Assembly: GCA_027858355.1 (NCBI GenBank)
Contig: JAQICW010000039.1
Location: 1 to 10,052, forward strand
Direction of reading: 5' to 3'
DNA length: 10,052 bases
Source: Desulfobacula sp.
GTDB taxonomy: Bacteria > Desulfobacterota > Desulfobacteria > Desulfobacterales > Desulfobacteraceae
In this document: positions 1 through 7,374 of the stretch, one piece after another
Position numbering within the stretch: the first letter of the stretch is position 1
How the letters are laid out: each line of letters starts with the position of its first letter
Made by a program: the position numbers and the translations under genes
Notes under the pieces: generated by a model
Told to the model about the DNA's origin: nothing
Database searches by the model: none
Seen by the model: the letters and a program-made list of their open reading frames with translations, nothing else

Positions 1-1
1 A

Positions 2-1810
2 AAAGGCAGGGTCTTGGCTGCACCTGCCATGGCAGCTATCTCTTCACCCAATTTCCATGCAGCTGCCATGGATGGTATTGCCGTGGATGCAAAAATCACG
101 TTTGGTGCAAATGAAGAAGTTCCCATCACACTTTGTCCTGATAAAAATGCCTTCTGGGTCAATACGGGCCATGCCATGCCAAAAGGCACCAATGCCGTCA
201 TTATGATAGAACATCTCAATATTATTGACGGAAAGAGTGTTGAAATTGAGGCCCCTGTGTTTCCCTGGCAGCATGTCAGGAAAATGGGAGAAGATATTGT
301 GGCCTCCCAATTGCTGTTCCCCCAAGGCCACAGGATCAATGCCCATTCCCTTGGTGCACTTCTTTCCGGCGGAATATTTAAGGTAAGGGTTTATAAACAG
401 CCAAAAGTTTTGATTATCCCAACGGGATCAGAACTCAAGCATTGGCATGAAATTAAAATAGGCCAGCTCAAACCAGGGGATGTGGTGGAATCCAACTCTT
501 GTGTATTAGGAGGGCTGTGTGAAGATCATGGGGCAAAATTTGACCGACACCCCATGCTCAAGGACAACCTTGAAAAAATAAAAAAAGCTGTGGAAACAGC
601 TGCAAAACAAGATTATGACATGATTTGTATCATTGGCGGGTCTTCAGCCGGGTCTGAGGATTTTGCAAAACCCGTGATTTCATCTCTGGGTGAAATTTAT
701 GTCCACGGGGTTACCATGATGCCGGGTAAACCCATGATGTTTGGCAAAGTGTTTGATATTCCTATCTTTGGCATCCCGGGATACCCGGTTTCAGCTATTG
801 TTGCCTTTGAACTATTTGCCGGCCCCTTATTGTTAAACATGCAGAAGCTTCCCAAAAAAGAAATAATATCCGTTCCTGTTTTCCCGGCAAGAAAAATTGC
901 TTCAAAAATTGGTCTGGAAGAATTTTTAAGGGTAAAAATAGGTTCCGTGGATGGCAAACTGATGGCTTCCCAACTGCCTAGGGGATCAGGCAGTATCACC
1001 ACCCTGACCGAGGCTGACGGCATTATCAGAATACCCACAAATATTGAGGGTATATCAGAAAATCAGAAGATCATGGCCCAGTTGTTAAGACCGTTATCTG
1101 CCATTGAAAATACCATAGTGATAACGGGTTCCCATGATAATACCCTGGATATTCTGGCGGATCAGATAAAAGGGGGGAACGGCAATATCAGTGTTTCATC
1201 AAGCCATGTTGGGAGCATGGGCGGCCTTATGGCCATTAAAAAAGGCACCTGTCATATGGCCGGGGCTCATCTTCTGGACCCAGAGGACGGCATCTATAAT
1301 ATTTCATATATTAAAAAATATCTGCCTGACCAGAAGGTCTGGGTAATCAATCTTGTCATGAGGGACCAGGGGCTGATTGTGCCAAAGGGAAATCCTAAAA
1401 ATATTCAATCCATTAAAGATTTAAAAGACAAGGGACTACAGTTTATCAACCGCCAGCCCGGATCAGGTACAAGGATTTTATTTGATTATAAGCTCAAGAC
1501 CCTTAGGCTGTCAATTCATGATATACAAGGGTATGAAAATGATGAATACACCCATATGTCCGTGGCTGTTGCAGTTCTGTCAGGCAGAGCGGATGCAGGG
1601 CTTGGCATCCAGGCGGCAGCCCGGGCTCTTGATCTTGATTTCATACCCGTTGTGACGGAAGAGTATGGTCTTATTATCCCGGACAGATTTTATAAGACCC
1701 GAAAAATTCAGACTTTGCTTGACATTATTCAGACAAAAACATTTCAGGACAGGATACAGTCCCTTGGGGGATACGGCACCCAAAATACTGGCAAAATTAT
1801 TTACGTGTGA
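2..1810 (+). CDS. MoeA-type molybdopterin molybdotransferase fused to a C-terminal molybdate-type substrate-binding domain (5' end outside window)
   Basis: MoeA proteins insert molybdate (or tungstate) into adenylylated molybdopterin in the cytoplasm, the last step of molybdenum cofactor synthesis. The reading frame is open to the left edge and the sequence before the TTG at 14 reads KGRVL, as inside other MoeA proteins, so the true start is upstream and roughly 40 residues may be missing. Counting from codon 14: the MoeA N-terminal region contains AMDGIAV (18-24); the MoCF-like domain spans about 130-275, with PTGSEL (136-141), GDVVESN (155-161), GGSSAGSEDF (208-217), MPGKP (236-240) and GIPGYPVS (253-260); a MoeA C-terminal domain covers about 285-358. 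From about 365 to 598 follows a periplasmic-binding-protein-like domain (COG1910 type) with SSHVGSMGG, PGSGTR (482-487) and GRADAGLGI (524-532). No signal peptide separates the domains, so the binding domain should be cytoplasmic. GYPVS replaces the usual GNPVS. The gene ends with TGA. Confidence 0.9.
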   Translation, partial: KGRVLAAPAMAAISSPNFHAAAMDGIAVDAKITFGANEEVPITLCPDKNAFWVNTGHAMPKGTNAVIMIEHLNIIDGKSVEIEAPVFPWQHVRKMGEDIVASQLLFPQGHRINAHSLGALLSGGIFKVRVYKQPKVLIIPTGSELKHWHEIKIGQLKPGDVVESNSCVLGGLCEDHGAKFDRHPMLKDNLEKIKKAVETAAKQDYDMICIIGGSSAGSEDFAKPVISSLGEIYVHGVTMMPGKPMMFGKVFDIPIFGIPGYPVSAIVAFELFAGPLLLNMQKLPKKEIISVPVFPARKIASKIGLEEFLRVKIGSVDGKLMASQLPRGSGSITTLTEADGIIRIPTNIEGISENQKIMAQLLRPLSAIENTIVITGSHDNTLDILADQIKGGNGNISVSSSHVGSMGGLMAIKKGTCHMAGAHLLDPEDGIYNISYIKKYLPDQKVWVINLVMRDQGLIVPKGNPKNIQSIKDLKDKGLQFINRQPGSGTRILFDYKLKTLRLSIHDIQGYENDEYTHMSVAVAVLSGRADAGLGIQAAARALDLDFIPVVTEEYGLIIPDRFYKTRKIQTLLDIIQTKTFQDRIQSLGGYGTQNTGKIIYV

Positions 1811-1850
1811 CCTTCAGGTTATCGCTCCTGAGACCGATTTTAAAACTTTT

Positions 1851-1903
1851 AAAAAAAGGCCACAAAAAAATCAGTGTTAAAAACATAGCATTTTTTTGTG
1901 GCC
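1851..1903 (-). terminator. Intrinsic terminator of the VWA-OmpA lipoprotein gene
   Basis: A perfect 14-bp inverted repeat: GGCCACAAAAAAAT at 1858-1871 pairs with ATTTTTTTGTGGCC at 1890-1903, with an 18-nt loop. Read on the minus strand, the stem is followed immediately by seven T (complement of the A run 1851-1857), the classical intrinsic terminator pattern for the gene that ends at 1969. On the plus strand no T run follows (GAAATCG), although the stem could also impede readthrough from the left-hand gene. Confidence 0.75.
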
Positions 1904-1916
1904 GAAATCGTAATCA

Positions 1917-1966
1917 GGAAAGAACCACACCGCAAAAATGCAGTTCTTTCCCTTAGTTTATCTTTT
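1917..1966 (+). terminator. Second hairpin, probable terminator for the MoeA-fusion gene
   Basis: A perfect 9-bp inverted repeat, GGAAAGAAC at 1917-1925 and GTTCTTTCC at 1943-1951, encloses a 17-nt loop. On the plus strand it is followed by CTTAGTTTATCTTTT, a T-rich though interrupted tail, so it plausibly stops transcription coming from the gene ending at 1810. It also lies downstream of the minus-strand gene, before the stronger hairpin at 1858-1903. The interrupted tail makes this weaker than its neighbour. Confidence 0.45.
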
Positions 1967-1968
1967 AA

Positions 1969-3075
1969 TTAAAAGGGTTTAATCTCAACCCTTCTGTTTA
2001 GTGCACGACCGGCATCCGTGCCGTTTAATGCAACAGGTTTGGTAAATCCAAATCCTTCCGTTGTCATTCTGTTTGGCATAATGCCTTTTCCAACCAAATA
2101 GTTTTTAACGGCCTGGGCACGTCTCAAGGAAAGATCCATGTTCTGCTTGGCTGAACCGACATTATCGGTGTGACCCTGAATGTCAATACTCATGGTAGGA
2201 GTTTCCACAAGTTTTGCGGCAATTTCATCCAATAAGTAATAGGCACCCGGTTTGATCACAGAGCTTCCAGAGCCAAAAAGTACATCGTCAAGAACCCAAC
2301 CCACTTCTTTTTCAACTTCTTTTTTCGGAACCACAACAGGTGCAGGAGCTACAACAGCTGGTTTCTTGCTCAGAAAAACCTTTTCAACAAAATCTGCCAT
2401 GGCTGCCGGGCTCTTTAACAATTGGTCTGCTGTTGAGTAAAAACCGCATCCGCCAATGGATGCAATCTGTTTTAAGGCGGCTGCTCCTGCCGGTGCATCG
2501 CCGACAAGGATCGGGTAAAAACAGATAGAAGAACCATAGAGTTCTTTTAATGCTTTTGCAGATGCCAGCACATCATCTGGCAAATCCTCACCGTCACTTA
2601 TGATAATCAAGGCATTCGATGCTCCTGAAAGTCCTTTAAAATCATCTTGTGCAGCATTCAGTCCTTTAGCCAATGGGGTGGTGCCGCCGGGCTCAACAAT
2701 CTTTTTAAAATTTTTATCTAAATTAGCAGTGGAATATTTTTCCATTCCATAAAACAATTCTGTTGAGTTCTTTGATACTTTGGGAGAATGGCCGAAAGAC
2801 CTTATCCCTGCAGTCTGACCCAACTCAGGAAGTGTCAGATTCAACCTGTTCACCAAGGCCTGAGCCTTATTAAATTTTGTTTCCTGATTTAATGGATAAC
2901 GCATTGAACTTGATGCATCAAACAAGATTAAAAAATTATCTACCGTTGAAGAGTAAGCTGCTTTATCAAAATTTACTGCATTGAATGGAGCGGGTGTGCT
3001 CATCTGTTTTGCCGCGCATCCAAATAAAAAAAGGAAGGCAACCAATGTTAATAAGCTTCTTGTAAAAAGTCTCAT
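1969..3075 (-). CDS. Outer-membrane lipoprotein with von Willebrand A and OmpA C-terminal peptidoglycan-binding domains
   Basis: A 368-residue exported lipoprotein. Residues 1-20 form a lipoprotein signal peptide (MRLFTRS, hydrophobic core, lipobox LFGC with the lipidated Cys at 20). Ala follows the Cys, so an outer-membrane destination is likely by the E. coli +2 rule. Residues about 46-235 are a VWA domain with a complete metal-ion-dependent adhesion site: DASSS (53-57), Thr in GGTTP (130-134) and Asp in ISDGED (159-164). A Pro/Val/Lys-rich linker (about 238-258) leads to an OmpA C-terminal domain (about 260-368) with GHTDNVG (301-307) and LSLRRA (315-320). Asp304 and Arg319 match the residues that bind diaminopimelate in OmpA. 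Inference: the protein anchors the outer membrane to the wall and presents a metal-dependent protein-binding domain; its partner is unknown. The start is supported by AAGGAG nine bases upstream. It stands alone, divergent from uppP. Confidence 0.9.
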   Translation of the reverse strand: MRLFTRSLLTLVAFLFLFGCAAKQMSTPAPFNAVNFDKAAYSSTVDNFLILFDASSSMRYPLNQETKFNKAQALVNRLNLTLPELGQTAGIRSFGHSPKVSKNSTELFYGMEKYSTANLDKNFKKIVEPGGTTPLAKGLNAAQDDFKGLSGASNALIIISDGEDLPDDVLASAKALKELYGSSICFYPILVGDAPAGAAALKQIASIGGCGFYSTADQLLKSPAAMADFVEKVFLSKKPAVVAPAPVVVPKKEVEKEVGWVLDDVLFGSGSSVIKPGAYYLLDEIAAKLVETPTMSIDIQGHTDNVGSAKQNMDLSLRRAQAVKNYLVGKGIMPNRMTTEGFGFTKPVALNGTDAGRALNRRVEIKPF

Positions 3076-3084
3076 GTATTTTTT

Positions 3085-3090
3085 CTCCTT
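3085..3090 (-). promoter_or_regulatory. Ribosome binding site of the VWA-OmpA lipoprotein gene
   Basis: AAGGAG on the minus strand, nine bases before the ATG at 3075. It is one of only two strong Shine-Dalgarno sequences in the window and fixes the start directly before the signal peptide. Confidence 0.8.
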
Positions 3091-3206
3091 TTGCTTTGTT
3101 AGTATAAAAGGGTGTCAACCTAAAGATATATAAACAACTGAATATACTTTTTATAACAAAAAAACCAGTATTAAATCAATCTTTCTTTTAAGTCTTTTTT
3201 AATATC

Positions 3207-3235
3207 TTGCAATTTAGGCCTAAGAATTATATACG
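3207..3235 (+). promoter_or_regulatory. Candidate sigma-70 promoter for uppP and downstream genes
   Basis: TTGCAA at 3207-3212 and TATACG at 3230-3235 are separated by 17 bases; each matches four of six consensus positions. It lies about 44 bases before the uppP start. The palindrome TTAGGCCTAA sits between the two boxes and could be an operator, but in such AT-rich DNA both could arise by chance. Confidence 0.25.
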
Positions 3236-3278
3236 AGTGCTGTTTGTTGACCAGAATAAATAAAAAAAATAATGGGAT

Positions 3279-4106
3279 ATGGAATTATATCAAGGGATCA
3301 TCCTCGGCATTATACAGGGGCTTACGGAATTTTTACCAGTAAGCAGTTCCGGGCATCTTGTCCTGGGACAGATTTTTTTTGGGATTACCCAATCCCAGCT
3401 GGCATTTGATATCAGTGTTCATATGGGAACACTTCTGGCTGTTCTGGTAGTCTATGCGCAGGACATCTCGGCCATACTGGTTTCTGTATTCAGGTTTATT
3501 TCAAAGGCTGCTACATTAAAGCCAGTCACCCCCCTTTTAAACGAAGATAAAAACCTTCAATTAGCCGGTTTAATTTTAATCGGTTCTATTCCAACAGCTT
3601 GTATAGGGCTTGTCATAAAGCAGTTTGAGCATATTTTATTTTCATCAACACTTCTGGTGGGAACGATGTTGATTCTGACTGGAACAATCCTATGGGCCTC
3701 AAGAAATTTTTATTTCAGCGAAAGTAAAAAATACGAATTTAGCATAAAAAAAGCACTTATCATCGGGGTGAGTCAGGGAGCTGCTGTTATCCCCGGTATT
3801 TCAAGGTCCGGAACCACCATTGCTGTCGGGATGTTTTTGGGTCTTGACAGACATAATGCAGCAAAATTTTCTTTTCTCCTATCAATTCCCGCAATATTGG
3901 GAGCACAGATATTAAGTATAAAAGATATGATAAACTATGGTCTTGCCATTGATCCTGTAACCATATATGCTGCAATTGCTTCATTTATAACAGGATTGAT
4001 TGCTTTAAAATTATTATTATCTTTGATTCACTCGGGCAGATTTCATCTATTTGCCCCTTATTGCTGGCTGATAGGATCTTTGGTCCTTTTATCAAAATTC
4101 ATCTAA
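3279..4106 (+). CDS. uppP: Undecaprenyl-diphosphatase (BacA family)
   Basis: An integral inner-membrane enzyme of 275 residues, the usual family length, that removes the terminal phosphate from undecaprenyl diphosphate to regenerate the lipid carrier used for peptidoglycan and surface polysaccharides; overexpression in this family confers bacitracin resistance. Both signature regions are intact. The N-terminal (E/Q)xxxE motif is QGLTE (13-17), followed by FLPVSSSGH (18-26) with His26 in the place of the E. coli catalytic-site histidine. The second is PGISRSGTT (172-180) with the conserved Arg176. Several hydrophobic segments follow, for example 96-113, 125-140, 198-212 and 228-250. The start at 3279 gives the typical N-terminus (MELYQGIILG), but no good Shine-Dalgarno sequence precedes it. 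The stop is 10 bp before the next gene, suggesting co-transcription. Confidence 0.95.
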   Translation: MELYQGIILGIIQGLTEFLPVSSSGHLVLGQIFFGITQSQLAFDISVHMGTLLAVLVVYAQDISAILVSVFRFISKAATLKPVTPLLNEDKNLQLAGLILIGSIPTACIGLVIKQFEHILFSSTLLVGTMLILTGTILWASRNFYFSESKKYEFSIKKALIIGVSQGAAVIPGISRSGTTIAVGMFLGLDRHNAAKFSFLLSIPAILGAQILSIKDMINYGLAIDPVTIYAAIASFITGLIALKLLLSLIHSGRFHLFAPYCWLIGSLVLLSKFI

Positions 4107-4113
4107 AGGAGGT
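4106..4113 (+). promoter_or_regulatory. Strong ribosome binding site of the hexose mutase gene
   Basis: AAGGAGGT begins at the last base of the uppP stop codon and ends three bases before the ATG at 4117. It is the strongest Shine-Dalgarno sequence in the window, so this gene may be translated more efficiently than its neighbours. Confidence 0.8.
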
Positions 4114-4116
4114 ATC

Positions 4117-5472
4117 ATGAATCCTGGGATTTTCAGAGAATATGACATAAGAGGTGTTGCAGGCAAGGATATTGAAGAAGAAGATGTGGTAATCATTGGC
4201 AAAGCTTACGGCAGTCTTTTAAACCGGCATAATAAAAAAATCGTATCTGTTGGCAGAGATTGCAGACTGACCTCGGATAAATTTTCTCAATTGTTTATCC
4301 AGGGAATCATCTCCACAGGCTGTGATGTAATTGATATTGGAATCTGCCCGACACCCGTTCTCTATTTTTCCATACATCATCTGAACCTTGAAGGTGGTGC
4401 CATGGTGACTGCAAGCCATAACCCACCGGAATATAATGGCTTTAAACTATTGAGTGGCACAGATTCCATTCACGGCCATGGGTTACAGAAAATTCGCATT
4501 ATCTGTGAAAATAAAAACTTTGTTCAAGGCCATGGCAAGGTGACCCAAAAAGATGTCATCACTCCTTATAAAGATTATATTTTAAATAATATCAAGATCA
4601 AAAAACCCATCAGAATCGGCATTGATTCTGGAAATGGAACGGGTGGAATAACGGCTCTCCCTGTATTAAAAAATTTGGGGTGCGAGGTTTACGATATATA
4701 TTGCGATATGGATGGGACCTTTCCCAACCATGAAGCTGATCCAACCCAGAAAAAAAATCTTCTTGATCTGATTAAACTGGTAAAAGAAAAAAATCTTGAC
4801 CTTGGAGTGGGATATGATGGAGATGCTGACAGAATAGGTGTTGTGGACAAGAATGGTGGGGTGATCTACGGGGATCAGCTCATGATTATCTATTCCAGGG
4901 AAATCCTTGGACGAAAACCCGGGGCAACCTTTATCTCGGAAGTCAAATGCTCCATGGTCATGTATGATGATATTAGAAACCCTGGCGGCAATGCCATCAT
5001 GTGGAAAACAGGCCATTCATTGATTAAACAAAAGATGAAGGAAGAAAAGGCAGAACTTGCCGGTGAAATGAGTGGTCACATGTTTTTTAAGGACAGATAT
5101 CTGGGATTTGATGATGCCCTGTATGCCACCTGCCGTTTGCTTGAAATCATGGCAGATACAGGCCTTGGGGTTGATGAACTCATCGCCGATCTTCCAAAAA
5201 CCTTTACAACACCTGAAATCCGAGTGGATTGTCCGGATGAGATCAAATTTGATGTGGTGGATAAAATTGTAGCCCTTTTTAAAGCCAGGCAGGATGTGAT
5301 TGATATTGACGGGTTAAGAGCATTGTACGATGATGGATGGGGACTTGTCAGGGCATCCAATACCCAGCCGGCCCTGGTTCTTCGATTTGAAGCCTTGAGC
5401 AAAAGAAGACTGGATGTAATAAGAAATGAAATTGAATCCGCTTTAAAAATCATTATTAAGGAGATAAAATAA
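4117..5472 (+). CDS. Phosphomannomutase/phosphoglucomutase (AlgC/ManB-type alpha-D-phosphohexomutase)
   Basis: A cytoplasmic enzyme of 451 residues, normal for the bacterial PMM/PGM family, that interconverts hexose 6-phosphate and hexose 1-phosphate through a phosphoserine intermediate, feeding GDP-mannose or UDP-glucose synthesis. All four active-site regions are visible. They are the catalytic phosphoserine loop TASHNP (98-103, Ser100), the magnesium loop DGDADR (234-239), the sugar-binding loop GEMSGH (316-321), and the C-terminal phosphate-binding loop RASNTQP (412-418). The N-terminus FREYDIRG is also typical. The GEMSGH loop and overall length fit dual PMM/PGM enzymes rather than GlmM, but mannose versus glucose preference cannot be read from sequence alone. 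It lies 10 bp after uppP, with a strong ribosome binding site, so the pair probably serves envelope polysaccharide synthesis (inference). Confidence 0.92.
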   Translation: MNPGIFREYDIRGVAGKDIEEEDVVIIGKAYGSLLNRHNKKIVSVGRDCRLTSDKFSQLFIQGIISTGCDVIDIGICPTPVLYFSIHHLNLEGGAMVTASHNPPEYNGFKLLSGTDSIHGHGLQKIRIICENKNFVQGHGKVTQKDVITPYKDYILNNIKIKKPIRIGIDSGNGTGGITALPVLKNLGCEVYDIYCDMDGTFPNHEADPTQKKNLLDLIKLVKEKNLDLGVGYDGDADRIGVVDKNGGVIYGDQLMIIYSREILGRKPGATFISEVKCSMVMYDDIRNPGGNAIMWKTGHSLIKQKMKEEKAELAGEMSGHMFFKDRYLGFDDALYATCRLLEIMADTGLGVDELIADLPKTFTTPEIRVDCPDEIKFDVVDKIVALFKARQDVIDIDGLRALYDDGWGLVRASNTQPALVLRFEALSKRRLDVIRNEIESALKIIIKEIK

Positions 5473-5490
5473 GATTTTTAAAAATCTTAT
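5469..5490. repeat. Perfect 22-bp AT-rich palindrome spanning the mutase stop codon
   Basis: The sequence from 5469 to 5490 equals its own reverse complement: half-site ATAAGATTTTT followed by AAAAATCTTAT. It contains the TAA stop of the mutase gene (5470-5472) and ends 12 bases before the helicase start. As RNA it would fold into a weak A-U hairpin. It might attenuate readthrough or slow decay of the upstream message, or be a protein-binding site. Nothing in the sequence decides between these. Confidence 0.6.
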
Positions 5491-5502
5491 CATTTAAATT
5501 TT

Positions 5503-7365
5503 ATGGAGTTATCAGTACAGCAGCAGGATGCAGTAAATCATACCGGCTCCCCAGCACTTGTTGTTGCGGGAGCCGGTTCAGGTAAAACCAGAACCTTGAC
5601 AGCCAAGTTTTCACACCTTGTCAACCTGGGCCATGATCCAAGAAAAATTCTTGCCATCACATTTACAAACAAAGCAGCCGGCGAGATGAAATCAAGGCTC
5701 ATTGAGATGACAGGTCTTAATTTTCTAAATTTTCAATGGGTTAGAACGTATCATTCAGCCTGTCTTATGATTTTAAAACAACATTGTGAAAAATCAGGAT
5801 ACATATCACCCATACAGGTGTTTTCAGTTTATCAGCAGCAAAAGCTGGTCAAAGAACTCTGCGTGAAAAATAATATTGAAAAAAAGCATGCCAACAAAAT
5901 TTTATCCCTTATCTCAAGGGCTAAAAATTTCGGCAACCCGGGAAAATATTTTGATTTAAAGCCTGCCTTTTTCAGTGTTAAAATTGAAGACCTGTTTGCC
6001 CAGTATGAAGAACGGCTAAAGGAAATGAACAGTGTAGATTTTGATAATATTCTTTTAAAAACAAGAGATCTTTTAAGGGATCACAAAGAAATCAGGGATT
6101 TTTATCAAAACTATTTTTCCTATATTCTTGTGGATGAATACCAGGATACAAATAATCTTCAGGACGATTTAACCAACTTGCTTCTGGGTGACCACCGGAA
6201 TCTTTTCTGTGTGGGAGATGACTGGCAGTCCGTCTATGGATTCAGGGGTTCCAATGTGAATCATTTTTTAGGGTTTTCAGAAAAATATAAGGATTCAAAA
6301 ATTTTCCGGCTTGAAGAAAATTACAGGTCTGCAGATGAAATTGTTCAGGCAGCAAATGATTTAATCGATTATAACCCTGATAAAATGGATAAAAAATGCT
6401 TTTCCAAAAAAAAAGGCGGGGTGGTTGAAATTTATGACTTTATATCAGATTCACATGAAGCCGAATGGGTTGCCAGAAGGATTAAGGGATTAAATCGCCA
6501 GGGTCTGGGCATCGCCTATGATAAAATGGCAGTGGTCTACAGGACAAAGTTCTGTTCCCTTCCCTTTGAAAAGATCTTCAGGTCCTACAGAATACCCTAT
6601 AGTTTGAAGGGATCTCAGGGGTTTTTTGAAAGAATGGAAGTCCTGGATATTAATTCCTATCTGAGTGCTGCATTTTTCCCCAATGACGATGTCTCCTTTG
6701 AGCGCATTGTCAACACCCCCAAAAGGGGAATCGGGCCATCAATGATTAAAAAAATGGCAGACATGAGAACTCAGGGGACAAGCCTCCAGGGTGCCGCCAG
6801 AATCATGGTCAAAGATCGGGTGTTAAGTAAAAAAATCCATGAAAACCTTTCCCATGTTCTTGAAATCCTGGATGAAATAAAGGATCTGGCTCCTGCCCGG
6901 GCCATGGAAGTTGTCCTGGGAAAAACCAATTATTATGAATACCTGGAGAAAAAAACAAAAACAAATGACGAATTTATTTCAAAAAAAGAAAACCTTGAGC
7001 AATTAATTCATACAGCAAGATCTAAAAATGATCTTTTAGAATATCTTGAAGAGGCAGCCTTGATCAGAGAAGACAAGGAGGATGAGGAGGAATCAGATTC
7101 AACGGGCGTATCCCTTCTCACCATTCATTCAGCCAAAGGCCTGGAATTTGATACCGTATTTATTGTGGGATGCGAAGAGCGTCTATTTCCCCATTGGCGG
7201 TCTATTGATGCAGGCGATAATGCGCTTTTCGAGGAAAGGCGGCTTATGTATGTGGCAATGACCCGGGCAGAAAGATTTTTATACCTGACACATGCCAATT
7301 ATCGAAAAGGTGAATTTTCAACACCAAGCCGGTTTATTGATCAAATCCAGGAGTGCTTATCCTAA
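5503..7365 (+). CDS. UvrD/Rep/PcrA-family superfamily 1A DNA helicase, short C-terminus
   Basis: An ATP-dependent 3'-5' DNA helicase of the UvrD/Rep/PcrA group (direction by family knowledge). Superfamily 1 motifs appear in order. They are the Q-motif region QQQDAV (6-11), Walker A AGAGSGKT (22-29), motif Ia ITFTNKAA (52-59), RTYHS (81-85), Walker B VDEYQDT (210-216), motif III VGDDWQSVYGFRG (237-249), motif IV EENYRS (271-276), motif V SAKGLEF (543-549) and motif VI VAMTRAE (584-590). The protein ends at 620 with TPSRFIDQI. It therefore lacks the roughly 100-residue C-terminal extension of UvrD/PcrA that includes the RNA-polymerase-binding Tudor-like fold, and is also shorter than Rep. An acidic stretch (524-532) lies before motif V. 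No Shine-Dalgarno sequence precedes the ATG, but the start gives the expected spacing to Walker A. It follows the mutase by 30 bp and precedes the MFS gene by 9 bp. Role in repair versus replication restart is not determinable. Confidence 0.92.
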   Translation: MELSVQQQDAVNHTGSPALVVAGAGSGKTRTLTAKFSHLVNLGHDPRKILAITFTNKAAGEMKSRLIEMTGLNFLNFQWVRTYHSACLMILKQHCEKSGYISPIQVFSVYQQQKLVKELCVKNNIEKKHANKILSLISRAKNFGNPGKYFDLKPAFFSVKIEDLFAQYEERLKEMNSVDFDNILLKTRDLLRDHKEIRDFYQNYFSYILVDEYQDTNNLQDDLTNLLLGDHRNLFCVGDDWQSVYGFRGSNVNHFLGFSEKYKDSKIFRLEENYRSADEIVQAANDLIDYNPDKMDKKCFSKKKGGVVEIYDFISDSHEAEWVARRIKGLNRQGLGIAYDKMAVVYRTKFCSLPFEKIFRSYRIPYSLKGSQGFFERMEVLDINSYLSAAFFPNDDVSFERIVNTPKRGIGPSMIKKMADMRTQGTSLQGAARIMVKDRVLSKKIHENLSHVLEILDEIKDLAPARAMEVVLGKTNYYEYLEKKTKTNDEFISKKENLEQLIHTARSKNDLLEYLEEAALIREDKEDEEESDSTGVSLLTIHSAKGLEFDTVFIVGCEERLFPHWRSIDAGDNALFEERRLMYVAMTRAERFLYLTHANYRKGEFSTPSRFIDQIQECLS

Positions 7366-7374
7366 GACTAAAAA

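Larger units (their letters stand above)
3076..3278. other. AT-rich divergent intergenic region
   Basis: This 203-bp spacer between the divergent lipoprotein and uppP genes must hold promoters for both. It is AT-rich and has no credible reading frame. It contains a 10-bp palindrome TTAGGCCTAA (3214-3223) lying inside the spacer of the candidate uppP promoter. On the minus strand a perfect TTGACA (3113-3118) and a TATACT (3101-3106) are only six bases apart, too close to form one sigma-70 promoter. Confidence 0.6.

Noticed and set aside
1665..1880. A 71-codon plus-strand frame overlapping the end of the MoeA-fusion gene and the first terminator hairpin.
   Set aside because: It overlaps the conserved binding domain in another frame, has no homology I recognise, and its end falls within a terminator stem-loop.
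3101..3118. A perfect TTGACA and a TATACT on the minus strand upstream of the lipoprotein gene, resembling a sigma-70 promoter.
   Set aside because: The two hexamers are only six bases apart, far short of the usual 16-18, and no matching partner box sits at the correct distance from either.
4666..5453. Minus-strand open frames of 116 and 125 codons opposite the hexose mutase gene.
   Set aside because: They are antisense shadows of a gene with all active-site motifs intact; their translations show no recognisable domain and they lack ribosome binding sites.
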